Source: Maricaulis sp965242785
GTDB lineage: Bacteria; Pseudomonadota; Alphaproteobacteria; Caulobacterales; Maricaulaceae
Length of the DNA stretch: 64,000 bases
Direction of reading: 5' to 3'
NCBI GenBank assembly: GCA_965242785.1
Contig: CBDETA010000004.1
Span: 868,001-932,000, forward strand
Part shown: positions 7,967 to 16,255 of the stretch, one piece after another
Numbering within the stretch: position 1 is the first letter of the stretch
Layout of the letters: every line of letters begins with the position of its first letter
The notes under the pieces: generated by a model
Told to the model about the DNA's origin: nothing
The model's input: the letters and a program-made list of their open reading frames with translations, nothing else
Databases searched by the model: none
Program-made: the position numbers and the translations under genes

Positions 7967-9475
7967 CTAGCCAGCACGCTTCAGAATTCGACGGCGCTGG
8001 ACCGAGGAAGGGATGTTGAGCGCCTCCCGGTATTTGGCCACAGTCCGGCGGGCGATTTCAATCCCTTCGTCACGCAAATGTTCAACAAGCTTGTCGTCGG
8101 ACATCACCTCATCGAGGCTTTCCTGGCCGATCAGCGTCTTGATCCGGTAGCGGACGGCTTCTGCAGAATGCGATTCGCCGCCTCCGGCCGAGGGGATGGC
8201 CGAGGTGAAGAAATATTTCAGTTCGAACAGGCCGCGCGGTGTGGCGACATACTTGTTCGAGGTCACCCGGCTGACGGTCGACTCATGCATGCCGATCGCA
8301 TCGGCCACGGTTTTCAGGTTCAGCGGCCGCAGATAGGCCACGCCATGGGCCAGGAACATGTCCTGCTGGCGCACGATCTCGCTGGCGACCTTGAGGATGG
8401 TGCGGGCGCGCTGGTCCAGGCTTTTGACCAGCCAGGAGGCATTCTGTGAGCACTCGGTGATGAAGGTCTTGTCGCTTTCCGAGCGCGCAACCGACGAGAT
8501 CTCGTTGAAATAGGTGTTGTTCACCAATACGCGCGGCAGGGTGTCGGTGTTCAGCTCGACCTGCCAGGACCCGTCCGGGGACTGGCGGATGAAGACGTCG
8601 GGCTCGACAGCCCGCGTGGCGTCCGAGGCGAAGGCGAGGCCGGGCTTGGGCGTCAGTTCGCGAATCTCCGCGACCATTTCGTCCAGATCCTCATTGTCGA
8701 CCCCGCACAGTGAACGCAGGGCGGCGTAGTCGTGCTTGGCCAGCCGGTCCAGATTGTCCAGCAGGGCGGCCATGGCCGGATCCAGCCGGTTCTTTTCCTT
8801 CAGCTGCAGCGCCAGGCATTCGGTCAGGTCGCGCGCCATGATGCCGGCCGGATCAAAGGTCTGGGCCAGCTCCAGGGCCTGTTCGATCCGCGCCCGCTCG
8901 ACACCGAGCTGCTGCGCGATCTCGTCCAGGTCGGTGCGCATATAGCCGTCATCATCGGTCAGATCGATCAGGTGTGCCGTGATCATCTTGGTGACCGGAT
9001 CGGCCGTTGCGGTCGACAGCTGGGAATGCAGGTGTTCGGACAGGGACAGCTCGCGCGAGGAATTGGCGATTGCGTCGTAATCTTCCGACACGGCCCCGCC
9101 ACCGCCGGTCCCGCTCCAGTGGTTGGAGCCGGTACCCATGGCATCGCCGGAGGCGGTTTCAACACCCGACAGGTCCGACTTGGAGTCCTCGGAATGGATC
9201 ACATCCGAATCGGCGTCCAGCGAGTCATTGGCGTCGGAGGAGGGGGCTGCCAGTTCCAACTCGCGCGGTTCACCATCGCCGTCTTCGCGCAGCGACTCGG
9301 TGGATGACTCGCGCTCGTCGCGTTCCAGCAGCGGATTGCGTTCCAGTTCGCCCTCGACGAACTCGGCCAGTTCGATATTCGACAACTGCAACAGCTTGAT
9401 GGCTTGTTGGAGCTGGGGCGTCATCACCAGGGACTGGCCTTGGCGCATATCCAGCTTCTGCATCAATCCAGCCAT
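7967..9475 (-). CDS. rpoN: RNA polymerase sigma-54 factor
   Basis: The 502-residue sigma-54 factor directs RNA polymerase to -24/-12 promoters and needs AAA+ activators. Region I is at residues 1-50 (Q-S-L-V-M-T-P-Q-L-Q-Q-A-I-K-L-L-Q), followed by a long acidic region II (about 55-130), the core-binding domain, a helix-turn-helix (M-H-E-S-T-V-S-R-V-T) and the RpoN box A-R-R-T-V-A-K-Y-R-E at about 475-484. An AGAGGTT site precedes the ATG. A 184-base gap separates it from hpf, so hpf-ptsN may have its own promoter. Confidence 0.96.
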   Translation of the reverse strand: MAGLMQKLDMRQGQSLVMTPQLQQAIKLLQLSNIELAEFVEGELERNPLLERDERESSTESLREDGDGEPRELELAAPSSDANDSLDADSDVIHSEDSKSDLSGVETASGDAMGTGSNHWSGTGGGGAVSEDYDAIANSSRELSLSEHLHSQLSTATADPVTKMITAHLIDLTDDDGYMRTDLDEIAQQLGVERARIEQALELAQTFDPAGIMARDLTECLALQLKEKNRLDPAMAALLDNLDRLAKHDYAALRSLCGVDNEDLDEMVAEIRELTPKPGLAFASDATRAVEPDVFIRQSPDGSWQVELNTDTLPRVLVNNTYFNEISSVARSESDKTFITECSQNASWLVKSLDQRARTILKVASEIVRQQDMFLAHGVAYLRPLNLKTVADAIGMHESTVSRVTSNKYVATPRGLFELKYFFTSAIPSAGGGESHSAEAVRYRIKTLIGQESLDEVMSDDKLVEHLRDEGIEIARRTVAKYREALNIPSSVQRRRILKRAG

Positions 9476-9512
9476 GTGAACCTCTGTTTGGTACGTTTCC
9501 TGCAGAGGTTAA

Positions 9513-10277
9513 TCAGGCAAAGCTTTCTCCGAGATAAACGCGACGCACGTCCGGGTCGGCCCGGATCTCGGCCGGCGAACCCTCGAACAGCACTTCGCCC
9601 TCGTGGATGATCGTGGCTCTGTCCGTGATTTCAAGGGTTTCGCGGACATTGTGGTCGGTGATCAGGATGCCGATTCCGCGTTCCTTCAGAAAGCGGATCA
9701 GGTCACGGATGTCGGCAATGGCCAGCGGGTCGATACCGGCAAAAGGCTCGTCCAGCAGCATGAAGGAGGGGCGAGTCGCCAGGGCGCGGGCGATCTCGAC
9801 CCGCCGCCGCTCACCGCCCGACAGGGACGGCGCCGGGGCGTCGCGCAGATGCGAGATGCGCAGCTCGTCGAGCAGCTGTTCCACCAGCTCATGGCGCGCC
9901 TTGCGGTCTTTCTCGACGACTTCCGCGACTGCGAGGATGTTTTCCGCCACGCTCATGCCGTGGAAGATCGACTTTTCCTGCGGCAGATAGCCGATGCCCA
10001 GGCGGGCACGCTGATACATTGGCAGGCGGGTGATATCCTCGCCATCCAGCAGGATGCGGCCATAATCCGCCTCCACCAGGCCGGTGATCATGTAAAAACA
10101 CGTGGTCTTGCCCGCGCCATTGGGACCGAGCAGGCCGGCGACTTCGCCGCGCTGCAGGGAGACAGAGACGCCATTGACCACCGAGCGCTTGCCATAGGCC
10201 TTGCCGATGCCTTCCACCGTCAGGCCGGCGCGCACCGGTTCTGCACTCGCGTGCGGTCGGGTTTCGTGAAGTGCCAT
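9513..10277 (-). CDS. lptB: LPS export ABC transporter ATP-binding protein
   Basis: LptB powers extraction of LPS from the inner membrane with LptF/LptG and passes it to LptC. The 254-residue protein has Walker A G-P-N-G-A-G-K-T-T at 51-59, a Q-loop near Y-L-P-Q (100), signature L-S-G-G-E-R-R-R at 152, and Walker B F-M-L-L-D-E-P at 172-178 with catalytic E177. The N-terminus is about 15 residues longer than E. coli LptB. It lies eight bases downstream of lptA. lptF/lptG are not in the window. Confidence 0.95.
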   Translation of the reverse strand: MALHETRPHASAEPVRAGLTVEGIGKAYGKRSVVNGVSVSLQRGEVAGLLGPNGAGKTTCFYMITGLVEADYGRILLDGEDITRLPMYQRARLGIGYLPQEKSIFHGMSVAENILAVAEVVEKDRKARHELVEQLLDELRISHLRDAPAPSLSGGERRRVEIARALATRPSFMLLDEPFAGIDPLAIADIRDLIRFLKERGIGILITDHNVRETLEITDRATIIHEGEVLFEGSPAEIRADPDVRRVYLGESFA

Positions 10278-10285
10278 GATTGCGC

Positions 10286-10819
10286 CTAGCGGTTGGACGG
10301 GTTGTCCGGATTGGCCGGATCGCCGTCGCGGCGGGTCTGAAGCACGGCGCGAACGCGGGAACCGTCACCCGATTCCCAGCTGGAATTGCCGGTCTCCAGA
10401 TTGGTGACAAAGCGGGTGGCCGTGATGACATTTTCACCCTGGTTGATCACCACATTGCCGGTCAGCACGATGGTTTCCTCGGCCAGGGTGTAGATGCCCT
10501 GCTGGCCGCGCGCCCGCTGGGTCGGGGTGATGTAGTAGACATCGCCGGTCGCCACGATGCGTTCGATATCACCCCAGCCGCCGGCGCCACCGCCAGTGCC
10601 GGTACCGGTGTAATAGACATCGATCTGCTGGGCGCGGATCGAGGATGTGCCCTGGATCGCGTTCACATTGCCGCGCCAGATGATGCGGCGTTCCGCATCC
10701 AGAACGTCGACATGATCGGCCTCGATGTCCAGCGGCAGGCTGGAATCACCGATCTGGGCCAGGGCCGGCGCGATCGGCAGCAACAGGGCCAGAACAAGAC
10801 CGGTCAGGAAATGGCGCAT
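10286..10819 (-). CDS. lptA: Periplasmic LPS transport protein LptA
   Basis: LptA forms the beta-jellyroll bridge carrying LPS across the periplasm. The 177-residue protein has a signal peptide (residues 1-22, ending A-L-A), then the OstA-like domain with I-E-A-D-H-V-D-V-L-D, I-W-R-G-N-V-N-A-I-Q-G and T-G-N-V-V-I-N-Q-G repeats. A Gly/Thr-rich insertion (T-G-T-G-T-G-G-G-A-G-G) interrupts the domain at about residues 73-83. The ATG at 10819 overlaps the lptC stop as TGATG; a GTG three bases earlier is also possible. Confidence 0.9.
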   Translation of the reverse strand: MRHFLTGLVLALLLPIAPALAQIGDSSLPLDIEADHVDVLDAERRIIWRGNVNAIQGTSSIRAQQIDVYYTGTGTGGGAGGWGDIERIVATGDVYYITPTQRARGQQGIYTLAEETIVLTGNVVINQGENVITATRFVTNLETGNSSWESGDGSRVRAVLQTRRDGDPANPDNPSNR

Positions 10820-11523
10820 CACTCGTCGTCCTCTTCTGGTGCCGCGTCCGGCACCGTTGCGGTTCGTGACTGGACCAGCCGCGCCCGCACGTTTCCTTCA
10901 AATACAATATGATCGCCGCCATCGCGAATCTCATAGCGATCGGCGCGGATCGTGCCCATCGGGCCGGTGCCCTCGACCGGCTGTTCGCCGGTCACCCGTT
11001 CTTCGCGCAGGTGGATGCGCGCATGCTCGGAGGCAAAGCTGTAACCCTCTGGCGTGCTCAGATTGACGCTGGAAAAAAGATCCAGCGTCCGGTTGGGCAG
11101 GTCGTACAGGCCGGTCTCGGCCAGTACCCGCGACGTGTCCCCGGCCAGGAAATCATAGTCCAGGCGCGGCCGGACCAGTTCGGTCACGCCGGGCGCTGCG
11201 CCCTCGCGCCGGATCGCGACATCGGCGGTGATCGCGTAGGGAGTCAGGCTTTCGTCGCGGCCGGTAAAGCGCGGATTGGTCATGCGGCCTTCCGAGCTGA
11301 CGGTTTCCGGACCGGCCCGCTCGCCACCGAAACTGCTCAGCACCAGCTGGACGACCAGCAGGACGACAATGGCAATGGCACCGGACATGAAGGCCAGGCG
11401 CAGCCAGTTGACGAATGCCGTGCGCCGGCGGGCCACGTCCAGGGCCAGGGCACGCCGCGGCTCCCAGTTCCCGTGATGGGCCGGTTGCAAGGCATCAAGT
11501 CCGGGATTGGCAGTCACGCTCAT
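10819..11523 (-). CDS. lptC: LPS export inner-membrane protein LptC
   Basis: LptC links LptB2FG to LptA through its periplasmic jellyroll. The 234-residue protein has a roughly 43-residue cytoplasmic N-terminus, one transmembrane helix at about 44-65, and a periplasmic domain with P-R-F-x-G-R-D, Y-x-I-T-A and F-E-G-N-V-R. The long N-terminus is unlike E. coli LptC but common in alphaproteobacteria as I know them. An in-frame start at 11577 would add 18 residues; neither start has a strong SD. It overlaps lptA by one base. Confidence 0.85.
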   Translation of the reverse strand: MSVTANPGLDALQPAHHGNWEPRRALALDVARRRTAFVNWLRLAFMSGAIAIVVLLVVQLVLSSFGGERAGPETVSSEGRMTNPRFTGRDESLTPYAITADVAIRREGAAPGVTELVRPRLDYDFLAGDTSRVLAETGLYDLPNRTLDLFSSVNLSTPEGYSFASEHARIHLREERVTGEQPVEGTGPMGTIRADRYEIRDGGDHIVFEGNVRARLVQSRTATVPDAAPEEDDE

Positions 11524-11615
11524 GAACCAAGCTGGGCTTTCGGGCCGTCCGCCGGATGCGATTGGCCTGTCAGGCACACAGACCAGTCTTTGCGGGCCAT
11601 TTCAAGGCGGCGGCG

Positions 11616-12230
11616 TCAGGAATGCGCGAAAATGTCGGTTTCCGGCCACCCGGCGAGGTCAAGGCGCGCGCGTGTGGGCAGGAAGTCGAAACAGGCGCGG
11701 GCCAGCTCCATCCGGCCTTCACGCTCCAGCATCTCCGTCAGGCGGTCGCGCAGCTTGTGCAGGTGCAGGACGTCGGAGGCGGCATATTCCAGCTGTGCCG
11801 GGCTCAGCTCATCGGCGCCCCAGTCCGAGCTTTGCTGCTGCTTGTTCATGTCGACGCCGATCAGCTCGCGGGTGACGTCCTTCAGGCCATGGCGGTCGGT
11901 ATAGGTGCGGCACAGTTTCGAGGCGATCTTGGTGCAGAAGACCGGCGACAGGGTCACGCCCAGATAGGTCTCCACCATCGCCACATCGAAGCGGGCAAAG
12001 TGCAGGATCTTCTCGATCGAGCCATCGCTCAGCAGCGCCTTCAGGTTCGGGCAGTCATAGCTGGACCGGTCCAGCTGGACGACATGGGCGTCGCCGTCAC
12101 CGGCGGAGAGCTGCACCACGCACAGCTTGTCACGGGTGAGCGACAGACCCAGCGTCTCGGTGTCCACGGCCACGGCGGCGCCGAAATCGATCCCGGCGGG
12201 CAAGTCGCCCTTGTGATAGTGCACGGTCAT
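11616..12230 (-). CDS. rnd: Ribonuclease D-like 3'-5' exonuclease (DEDDy, no HRDC)
   Basis: The 204-residue protein has the DEDDy residues D23 and E25 (V-D-T-E-T), D82 (H-F-A-R-F-D) and Y149/D153 (E-Y-A-A-S-D-V). Such enzymes trim 3' ends of tRNA and other RNA. At this length it has only the exonuclease domain and lacks the HRDC domains of E. coli RNase D. It is the first gene of the lpt-rpoN block, a frequent alphaproteobacterial arrangement. Confidence 0.9.
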   Translation of the reverse strand: MTVHYHKGDLPAGIDFGAAVAVDTETLGLSLTRDKLCVVQLSAGDGDAHVVQLDRSSYDCPNLKALLSDGSIEKILHFARFDVAMVETYLGVTLSPVFCTKIASKLCRTYTDRHGLKDVTRELIGVDMNKQQQSSDWGADELSPAQLEYAASDVLHLHKLRDRLTEMLEREGRMELARACFDFLPTRARLDLAGWPETDIFAHS

Positions 12231-12266
12231 GTCGTCATCATCCTTGCGTGTTTTGCTTGCGCGGTC

Positions 12267-13535
12267 CTAGCGCCGGGCGCTGGCCGGTGCAATGGCGTCC
12301 AGCTTGTCGGACAGGCTGCTGCGGTCATCCCGGTTCAGATATTGCGGCGTTTCGACCTCCGGAGCCGGGTTGCGGGCCGCCACGGCATCGAGGATGGCGG
12401 TGACAGCACGGCCGTCCTCGCCTGCCAGCCAGGCTTCCCGGCGCTCACGAATCTCCTGTGCCGACTGCGCGGCGGTGTCCGGCGTCAGTTCGACGCCGAA
12501 GACGGCCTGGCCGTAGGGCCCGGTCTCGCGTGCGCCGCGGAGTCGCTCGGTCATCGCCTGGCCGATATGGGGCAGATAGTGCGAGGGTTCATAAAAGGCC
12601 GGATGCGCCTCGGTCTGGTCCGTGCCAGGGGCGTTCAGGCTGGCAAAGGGCTGGAAGCCCGAGAAATCCCACAGCACGGCGCTGCCGCCGGGAGTGCAGG
12701 CATTCGCCGGCTCGTGGTTGGCATGGCGCGCAAAGACCTCGGCCAGGGCTTCCCGGAAGGCGAGATAGTCCTCGCCGCGCCCGGCGCGCCACATGGCTTC
12801 CTCGCGCCAGGCATGCAGCGGGTGGATGAAGCCGGTGACCTGCACGCCGTTGGCCGTCAGCCGGCCTAGCACGGTCTCGAACATCTCCAGCCGCTCCGGG
12901 TCGAAATTATAGCCCAGATACCAGCGGTAGATGCCCTCGGTGCCACTGCGATAGCGCTGCCGCTGCGCGCCGGCCGGATAGTTGTCGGCCCAGGGCACGC
13001 GCGGGGCCGAGCCGGTGAGATTGTCGGCAATCATCTGGATGGAGGCGCCAAACGTGCTCGGTGACAGCGACACCCGTGCCATGGCCATGTCGCGATTGCC
13101 ATCGGTCAGCGCCGACAGCCAGTAGGTCGCCTTGGCCTTGGAGTGGGTGCCGAACTCGTCCATGTCCAGCCCGATCACGACGCAGCGCAAGGTCTCGCTC
13201 TGCGCGGCCAGGGCCGCGGCCTGGCTCAGCTCGAAAATATTCGTGCCGCGCATGCCGGCATTGTAGAGCCCGCCCGGCCGGCCCTCCGGGTCATGCGGAA
13301 ACCCGTCCACCGTACGCGACGAACCCAGCAGGATGCTGGCATGCTGGCCGCGCGCCAGCTGGTCGGCCACATGCACCCGACCGCCATCCTCCAGCAGGCG
13401 GGTGTCGCGGCTGGTGATGCCGGGAAGACTGGGCGCGCCGGTGATCCCGAACGGGTCGACCAGGGCGTTGAAACCGGCAAACAGGGCCAGCCCGGCCAGA
13501 AGGGCGATCAGCAATGTCGTGGCATAGCGCGTCAT
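12267..13535 (-). CDS. Membrane-anchored SGNH/DltD-like partner of the MBOAT enzyme
   Basis: The 422-residue protein has one N-terminal transmembrane segment (residues 5-24) and a large exported domain. I-L-L-G-S-S-R-T at 69-75 resembles the SGNH block I with a Ser, Y-N-A-G-M-R-G-T at 91-98 could supply the Asn block, and E-P-S-H-Y-L-P-H at 316-323 could supply the catalytic His. It ends nine bases before the MBOAT gene begins on the same strand, and MBOAT proteins often work with an SGNH-like protein (DltB/DltD, AlgI/AlgJ/AlgX). An acyl-transfer role on an envelope glycan is inference; the assignment is from pattern and context. Confidence 0.6.
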   Translation of the reverse strand: MTRYATTLLIALLAGLALFAGFNALVDPFGITGAPSLPGITSRDTRLLEDGGRVHVADQLARGQHASILLGSSRTVDGFPHDPEGRPGGLYNAGMRGTNIFELSQAAALAAQSETLRCVVIGLDMDEFGTHSKAKATYWLSALTDGNRDMAMARVSLSPSTFGASIQMIADNLTGSAPRVPWADNYPAGAQRQRYRSGTEGIYRWYLGYNFDPERLEMFETVLGRLTANGVQVTGFIHPLHAWREEAMWRAGRGEDYLAFREALAEVFARHANHEPANACTPGGSAVLWDFSGFQPFASLNAPGTDQTEAHPAFYEPSHYLPHIGQAMTERLRGARETGPYGQAVFGVELTPDTAAQSAQEIRERREAWLAGEDGRAVTAILDAVAARNPAPEVETPQYLNRDDRSSLSDKLDAIAPASARR

Positions 13536-13544
13536 GACCGTCCC

Positions 13545-15065
13545 CTAGAACGTGTAGTAGATGAATTCGGACGTCTTCCAGGCGTTCAGGATCGACAGGA
13601 AGAGGAGGGCGGCGGCGGCCAGCGCCGCCAGCCGGGTGAAGCGCCAGCGCCAACCCGGCTTCGGCTTGATCTGTGCATCCTTCAGCGTCTGCTCGTCGAT
13701 CACATCGCTGAAGACTTCCGGCGTGTCCGGCAGCGACCAGATCAGTCCCAGCCCGAAGATCACCCAGGCCAGCGCCTCGGTCGACACGGCCTCCAGCCCC
13801 AGACCGGAAAAACCGAACATGCCGGCCAGGATGCGCCCGGCGCCGTCAAAGCTCTCGGCCCGGAAGAACACCCAGGCAATGGTGGTGAAGGCAAAGGTCA
13901 GCCCGATCGCCGCGATGCGCCAATGTCCCTGGAACCAGCCTTTCGGCCCCCACTTGTTCCAGTAATGGTTCACCGTCAGGCCCAGACCGTGCAGTCCGCC
14001 CCAGATCACGAAGGTCCAGGCCGCACCATGCCACAGCCCCCCCAGCAGCATGGTCGCCATCAGATTGATCGAGCGCCGCGTCTCGCCATGCCGGTTGCCC
14101 CCCAGCGGAATGTAGAGATGGTCGCGCAGGAAGTGGCTCAGCGTGATGTGCCAGCGCCGCCAGAACTCGACGATCGAGGCGGACTTGTAGGGCCCGTTGA
14201 AGTTCACCGGCAGGCGGAAGCCCAGGCAGCGGGCCAGGCCCAGCGCCATGTCGGAATAGCCGGAGAAGTCGAAGAAGATCTGCAGGGCATAGGCGGTCGC
14301 GCCCACCCAGGCGGCGGCCAGGCCCGGCGTGTCACCGCGCTCGGCCAGGGCAAACAGGGAGGAAGCGTAGGGTTCGATGCTCTCGGCGATCAGCACTTTC
14401 TTGGCCAGGCCGATGGCGAAGATTGACAGGCCCACACCCAGATTGTCCCACAGATCATCCTTGCGGGTGGTGTCATTGAACTGTGACGCGATCTGGTGGT
14501 GCTGGATCAGGGGTCCGGCGACAATGTGCGGGAAGAAGCTGACGAACAACGCATGGGCAAAGAAATGCCCCGGCTCGGTTTTGCGCCGCGCGACATCGAC
14601 CAGATAGGAGATCTGCTGGAAGGAGAAGAAGGAAATCGCCAGCGGCAGGCCCAGCCCCAGCTCCGGAATGTCCAGCCCGGTCAGGGCATTGATATTGCTG
14701 GCCAGGAAGTCGGCGTATTTGAAGAAGCCCAGCAGCGACAGATTGAAGATGATGCCGATGGCCAGCAGCGGCTGATTGCCCCAGCGGCGCATCAGTCGCG
14801 CCACCACATGATTGGTGATCACCGAGATCAGCAATAGCAGCACATGGCGAATGAACCACAGCGACCGGATCAGGCTTTCGCCATTCCAGCCGGTCAGCTC
14901 ATGCCAGGGCGCCCGCGAGACATCCCACCAGGCATAGAAGAAGAAGCTGGCCCCCGCCAGAAGGGACAGGGCGGTCCAGTGCCCGATATGGCGCCGCGCC
15001 AGATAGTAGGCGACCAGGACCGCGGGCAGGAAAAGAAACAGGAATTCGAACGAATTGAAGATCAT
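13545..15065 (-). CDS. MBOAT-family O-acyltransferase (AlgI/DltB-like)
   Basis: The 506-residue protein is polytopic with about ten to twelve hydrophobic segments. It carries the family motifs F-F-P-H-I-V-A-G-P at 177-185, F-W-R-R-W-H-I-T-L-S at 301-310, and the catalytic-His region G-L-W-H-G-A-A-W with H346. These proteins transfer acyl groups across the membrane to exported polysaccharides. It is upstream of the SGNH-like gene in a two-gene unit. The substrate cannot be told, and no polysaccharide polymerase lies nearby. Confidence 0.88.
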   Translation of the reverse strand: MIFNSFEFLFLFLPAVLVAYYLARRHIGHWTALSLLAGASFFFYAWWDVSRAPWHELTGWNGESLIRSLWFIRHVLLLLISVITNHVVARLMRRWGNQPLLAIGIIFNLSLLGFFKYADFLASNINALTGLDIPELGLGLPLAISFFSFQQISYLVDVARRKTEPGHFFAHALFVSFFPHIVAGPLIQHHQIASQFNDTTRKDDLWDNLGVGLSIFAIGLAKKVLIAESIEPYASSLFALAERGDTPGLAAAWVGATAYALQIFFDFSGYSDMALGLARCLGFRLPVNFNGPYKSASIVEFWRRWHITLSHFLRDHLYIPLGGNRHGETRRSINLMATMLLGGLWHGAAWTFVIWGGLHGLGLTVNHYWNKWGPKGWFQGHWRIAAIGLTFAFTTIAWVFFRAESFDGAGRILAGMFGFSGLGLEAVSTEALAWVIFGLGLIWSLPDTPEVFSDVIDEQTLKDAQIKPKPGWRWRFTRLAALAAAALLFLSILNAWKTSEFIYYTF

Positions 15066-15380
15066 GACCGCGCCGCCCCGGAACCGGCAGGACGCTAGCG
15101 GGCCGGGCCGGGACCGGCAAGGCAGGGCTGCACGGGGAGAGGGCTGTGGATATCTGTGAGCGCGTTTTGTGACAATCCGGTGTCATTCGCCGTTTATGCA
15201 TACGGTATTAACTTTGCGAAAACACGAAACAGCCAGCATCAGGCGCTGAAAAACAAGCGCATACGAGCCGTTTCGCGAAATCACGTTCTGTCCGTACACG
15301 GACTTTACAGCGACTCCGAAGCCTGTAACATAAGTGTCATACAACCTGACCACTTCAGAATTCTCGCAGGAGGAGAAGTC
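15066..15380 (+). other. Divergent intergenic region
   Basis: This 315-base gap separates the MBOAT gene from the secreted-protein gene. The half nearest the latter is clearly AT-richer than its surroundings and probably holds its promoter, but I cannot pick convincing -35/-10 boxes. The last bases carry a strong GGAGGAG site. A minus-strand open frame across it is not supported. Confidence 0.5.
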
Positions 15381-15809
15381 ATGAAAAAACAAACCATGAT
15401 GATCGCTGCTTCCCTCGCTGGCGCAATGGCCCTGGCCCTTCCGGCCACCGCTCAGACGCCCCAAGGCGGTGAAGCTTTTGTTCTGGAAATGCTCGGCCAG
15501 CGCGGCTGGGAGGTTTCCTGTCGTCTCAACCAGGATGATGGCGACGTCATCGAAAGCCGTGAACGCGGCCGCGGCCTGCACGACAATGGCCGCTTCGCCA
15601 TCGGCGATGTGACCGGCGGCCTGTGCTCCTACTCGGTGCCGGATCGCGGTGAGCTGCGCCTGACCCTGTCGGTCGAGCACACCGGTTTCAACTGCCCGTT
15701 CACGGTGACCGAAGCCGGCTTCTGCCGTGCCTATCTCCGCCCGGGCGATACCGGCTCCTTCCAGATCACGCGCCGGGCCCCCGCCGCGGTCGCACAAACC
15801 GGTTCGTAA
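15381..15809 (+). CDS. Small secreted protein of unknown function
   Basis: The 142-residue protein has a signal peptide (M-K-K-Q-T-M-M-I-A-A-S then a hydrophobic core, cleavage after A-T-A at about residue 24). The mature part is a small domain with three cysteines, at about 47, 86 and 105 plus one near 117, suggesting disulfides. The start is fixed by GGAGGAG ahead of the ATG, discarding 75 upstream codons of open frame. I do not recognise the family. It is monocistronic with a strong terminator. Confidence 0.8.
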   Translation: MKKQTMMIAASLAGAMALALPATAQTPQGGEAFVLEMLGQRGWEVSCRLNQDDGDVIESRERGRGLHDNGRFAIGDVTGGLCSYSVPDRGELRLTLSVEHTGFNCPFTVTEAGFCRAYLRPGDTGSFQITRRAPAAVAQTGS

Positions 15810-15863
15810 CCGACCCGGCCCCTCAGTCCCCCAACCTGTACGAAGCACATACAGGTCAAACAG

Positions 15864-15897
15864 CGCCCGGCAGGAAAACCTGCCGGGCGTTTTGTTG
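15864..15897 (+). terminator. Rho-independent terminator
   Basis: A perfect 11-bp stem (15864-15874 with 15879-15889, AAAA loop) is followed by TTTTGTTGTT. It ends the secreted-protein transcript. Confidence 0.9.
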
Positions 15898-15932
15898 TTA
15901 AGTGCGCTGCCGGAATCCCCAAGTCAGAACGC

Positions 15933-15956
15933 AAAACGCGCCCGGAGGGGCGCGTT
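15933..15956 (-). terminator. Terminator of tRNA-Leu
   Basis: On the minus strand a perfect 9-bp stem (15935-15943 with 15948-15956, four-base loop) lies 24 bases after the tRNA-Leu 3' end. The arm ends in TT and two more T follow, so the T tract is short. Confidence 0.65.
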
Positions 15957-15979
15957 GTTGGCAAAACTTGATGAGGGAA

Positions 15980-16066
15980 TGGTGCCCAGGAGAAGACTCG
16001 AACTTCCACTTCCTTACGGAAACTAGCACCTGAAGCTAGCGCGTCTACCAATTCCGCCACCTGGGC
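15980..16066 (-). tRNA. tRNA-Leu (CAG)
   Basis: The 87-base class II tRNA has acceptor GCCCAGG paired with CCTGGGC, an anticodon stem CTAGC/GCTAG with loop TTCAGGT giving anticodon CAG, a long variable arm (TTTCCGTAAGGAAG), a T loop TTCGAGT and an encoded CCA. Confidence 0.97.
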
Positions 16067-16083
16067 AGGTGTCAGGAGCGCGG

Positions 16084-16112
16084 TGTCTAAAGGGGGTGCG
16101 GGGCGGAGTCAA
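16084..16112 (-). promoter_or_regulatory. Sigma-70 type promoter of tRNA-Leu
   Basis: On the minus strand TTGACT and TAGACA are separated by 17 bases and end 17 bases before the tRNA 5' end. Confidence 0.6.
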
Positions 16113-16255
16113 CGGGCGTGTTGCACGCTTTGCTGCAGAATTTGCACGTGGCTGGCCGTGAGGTCCTCAGAGCGTGTCAGGCGCATTGCCGCATGGACAG
16201 GCTCGCGGTTTTTTGGTCTATCCGGGCGCAGACAAGAATTTCCCGAGGGAAAGCC

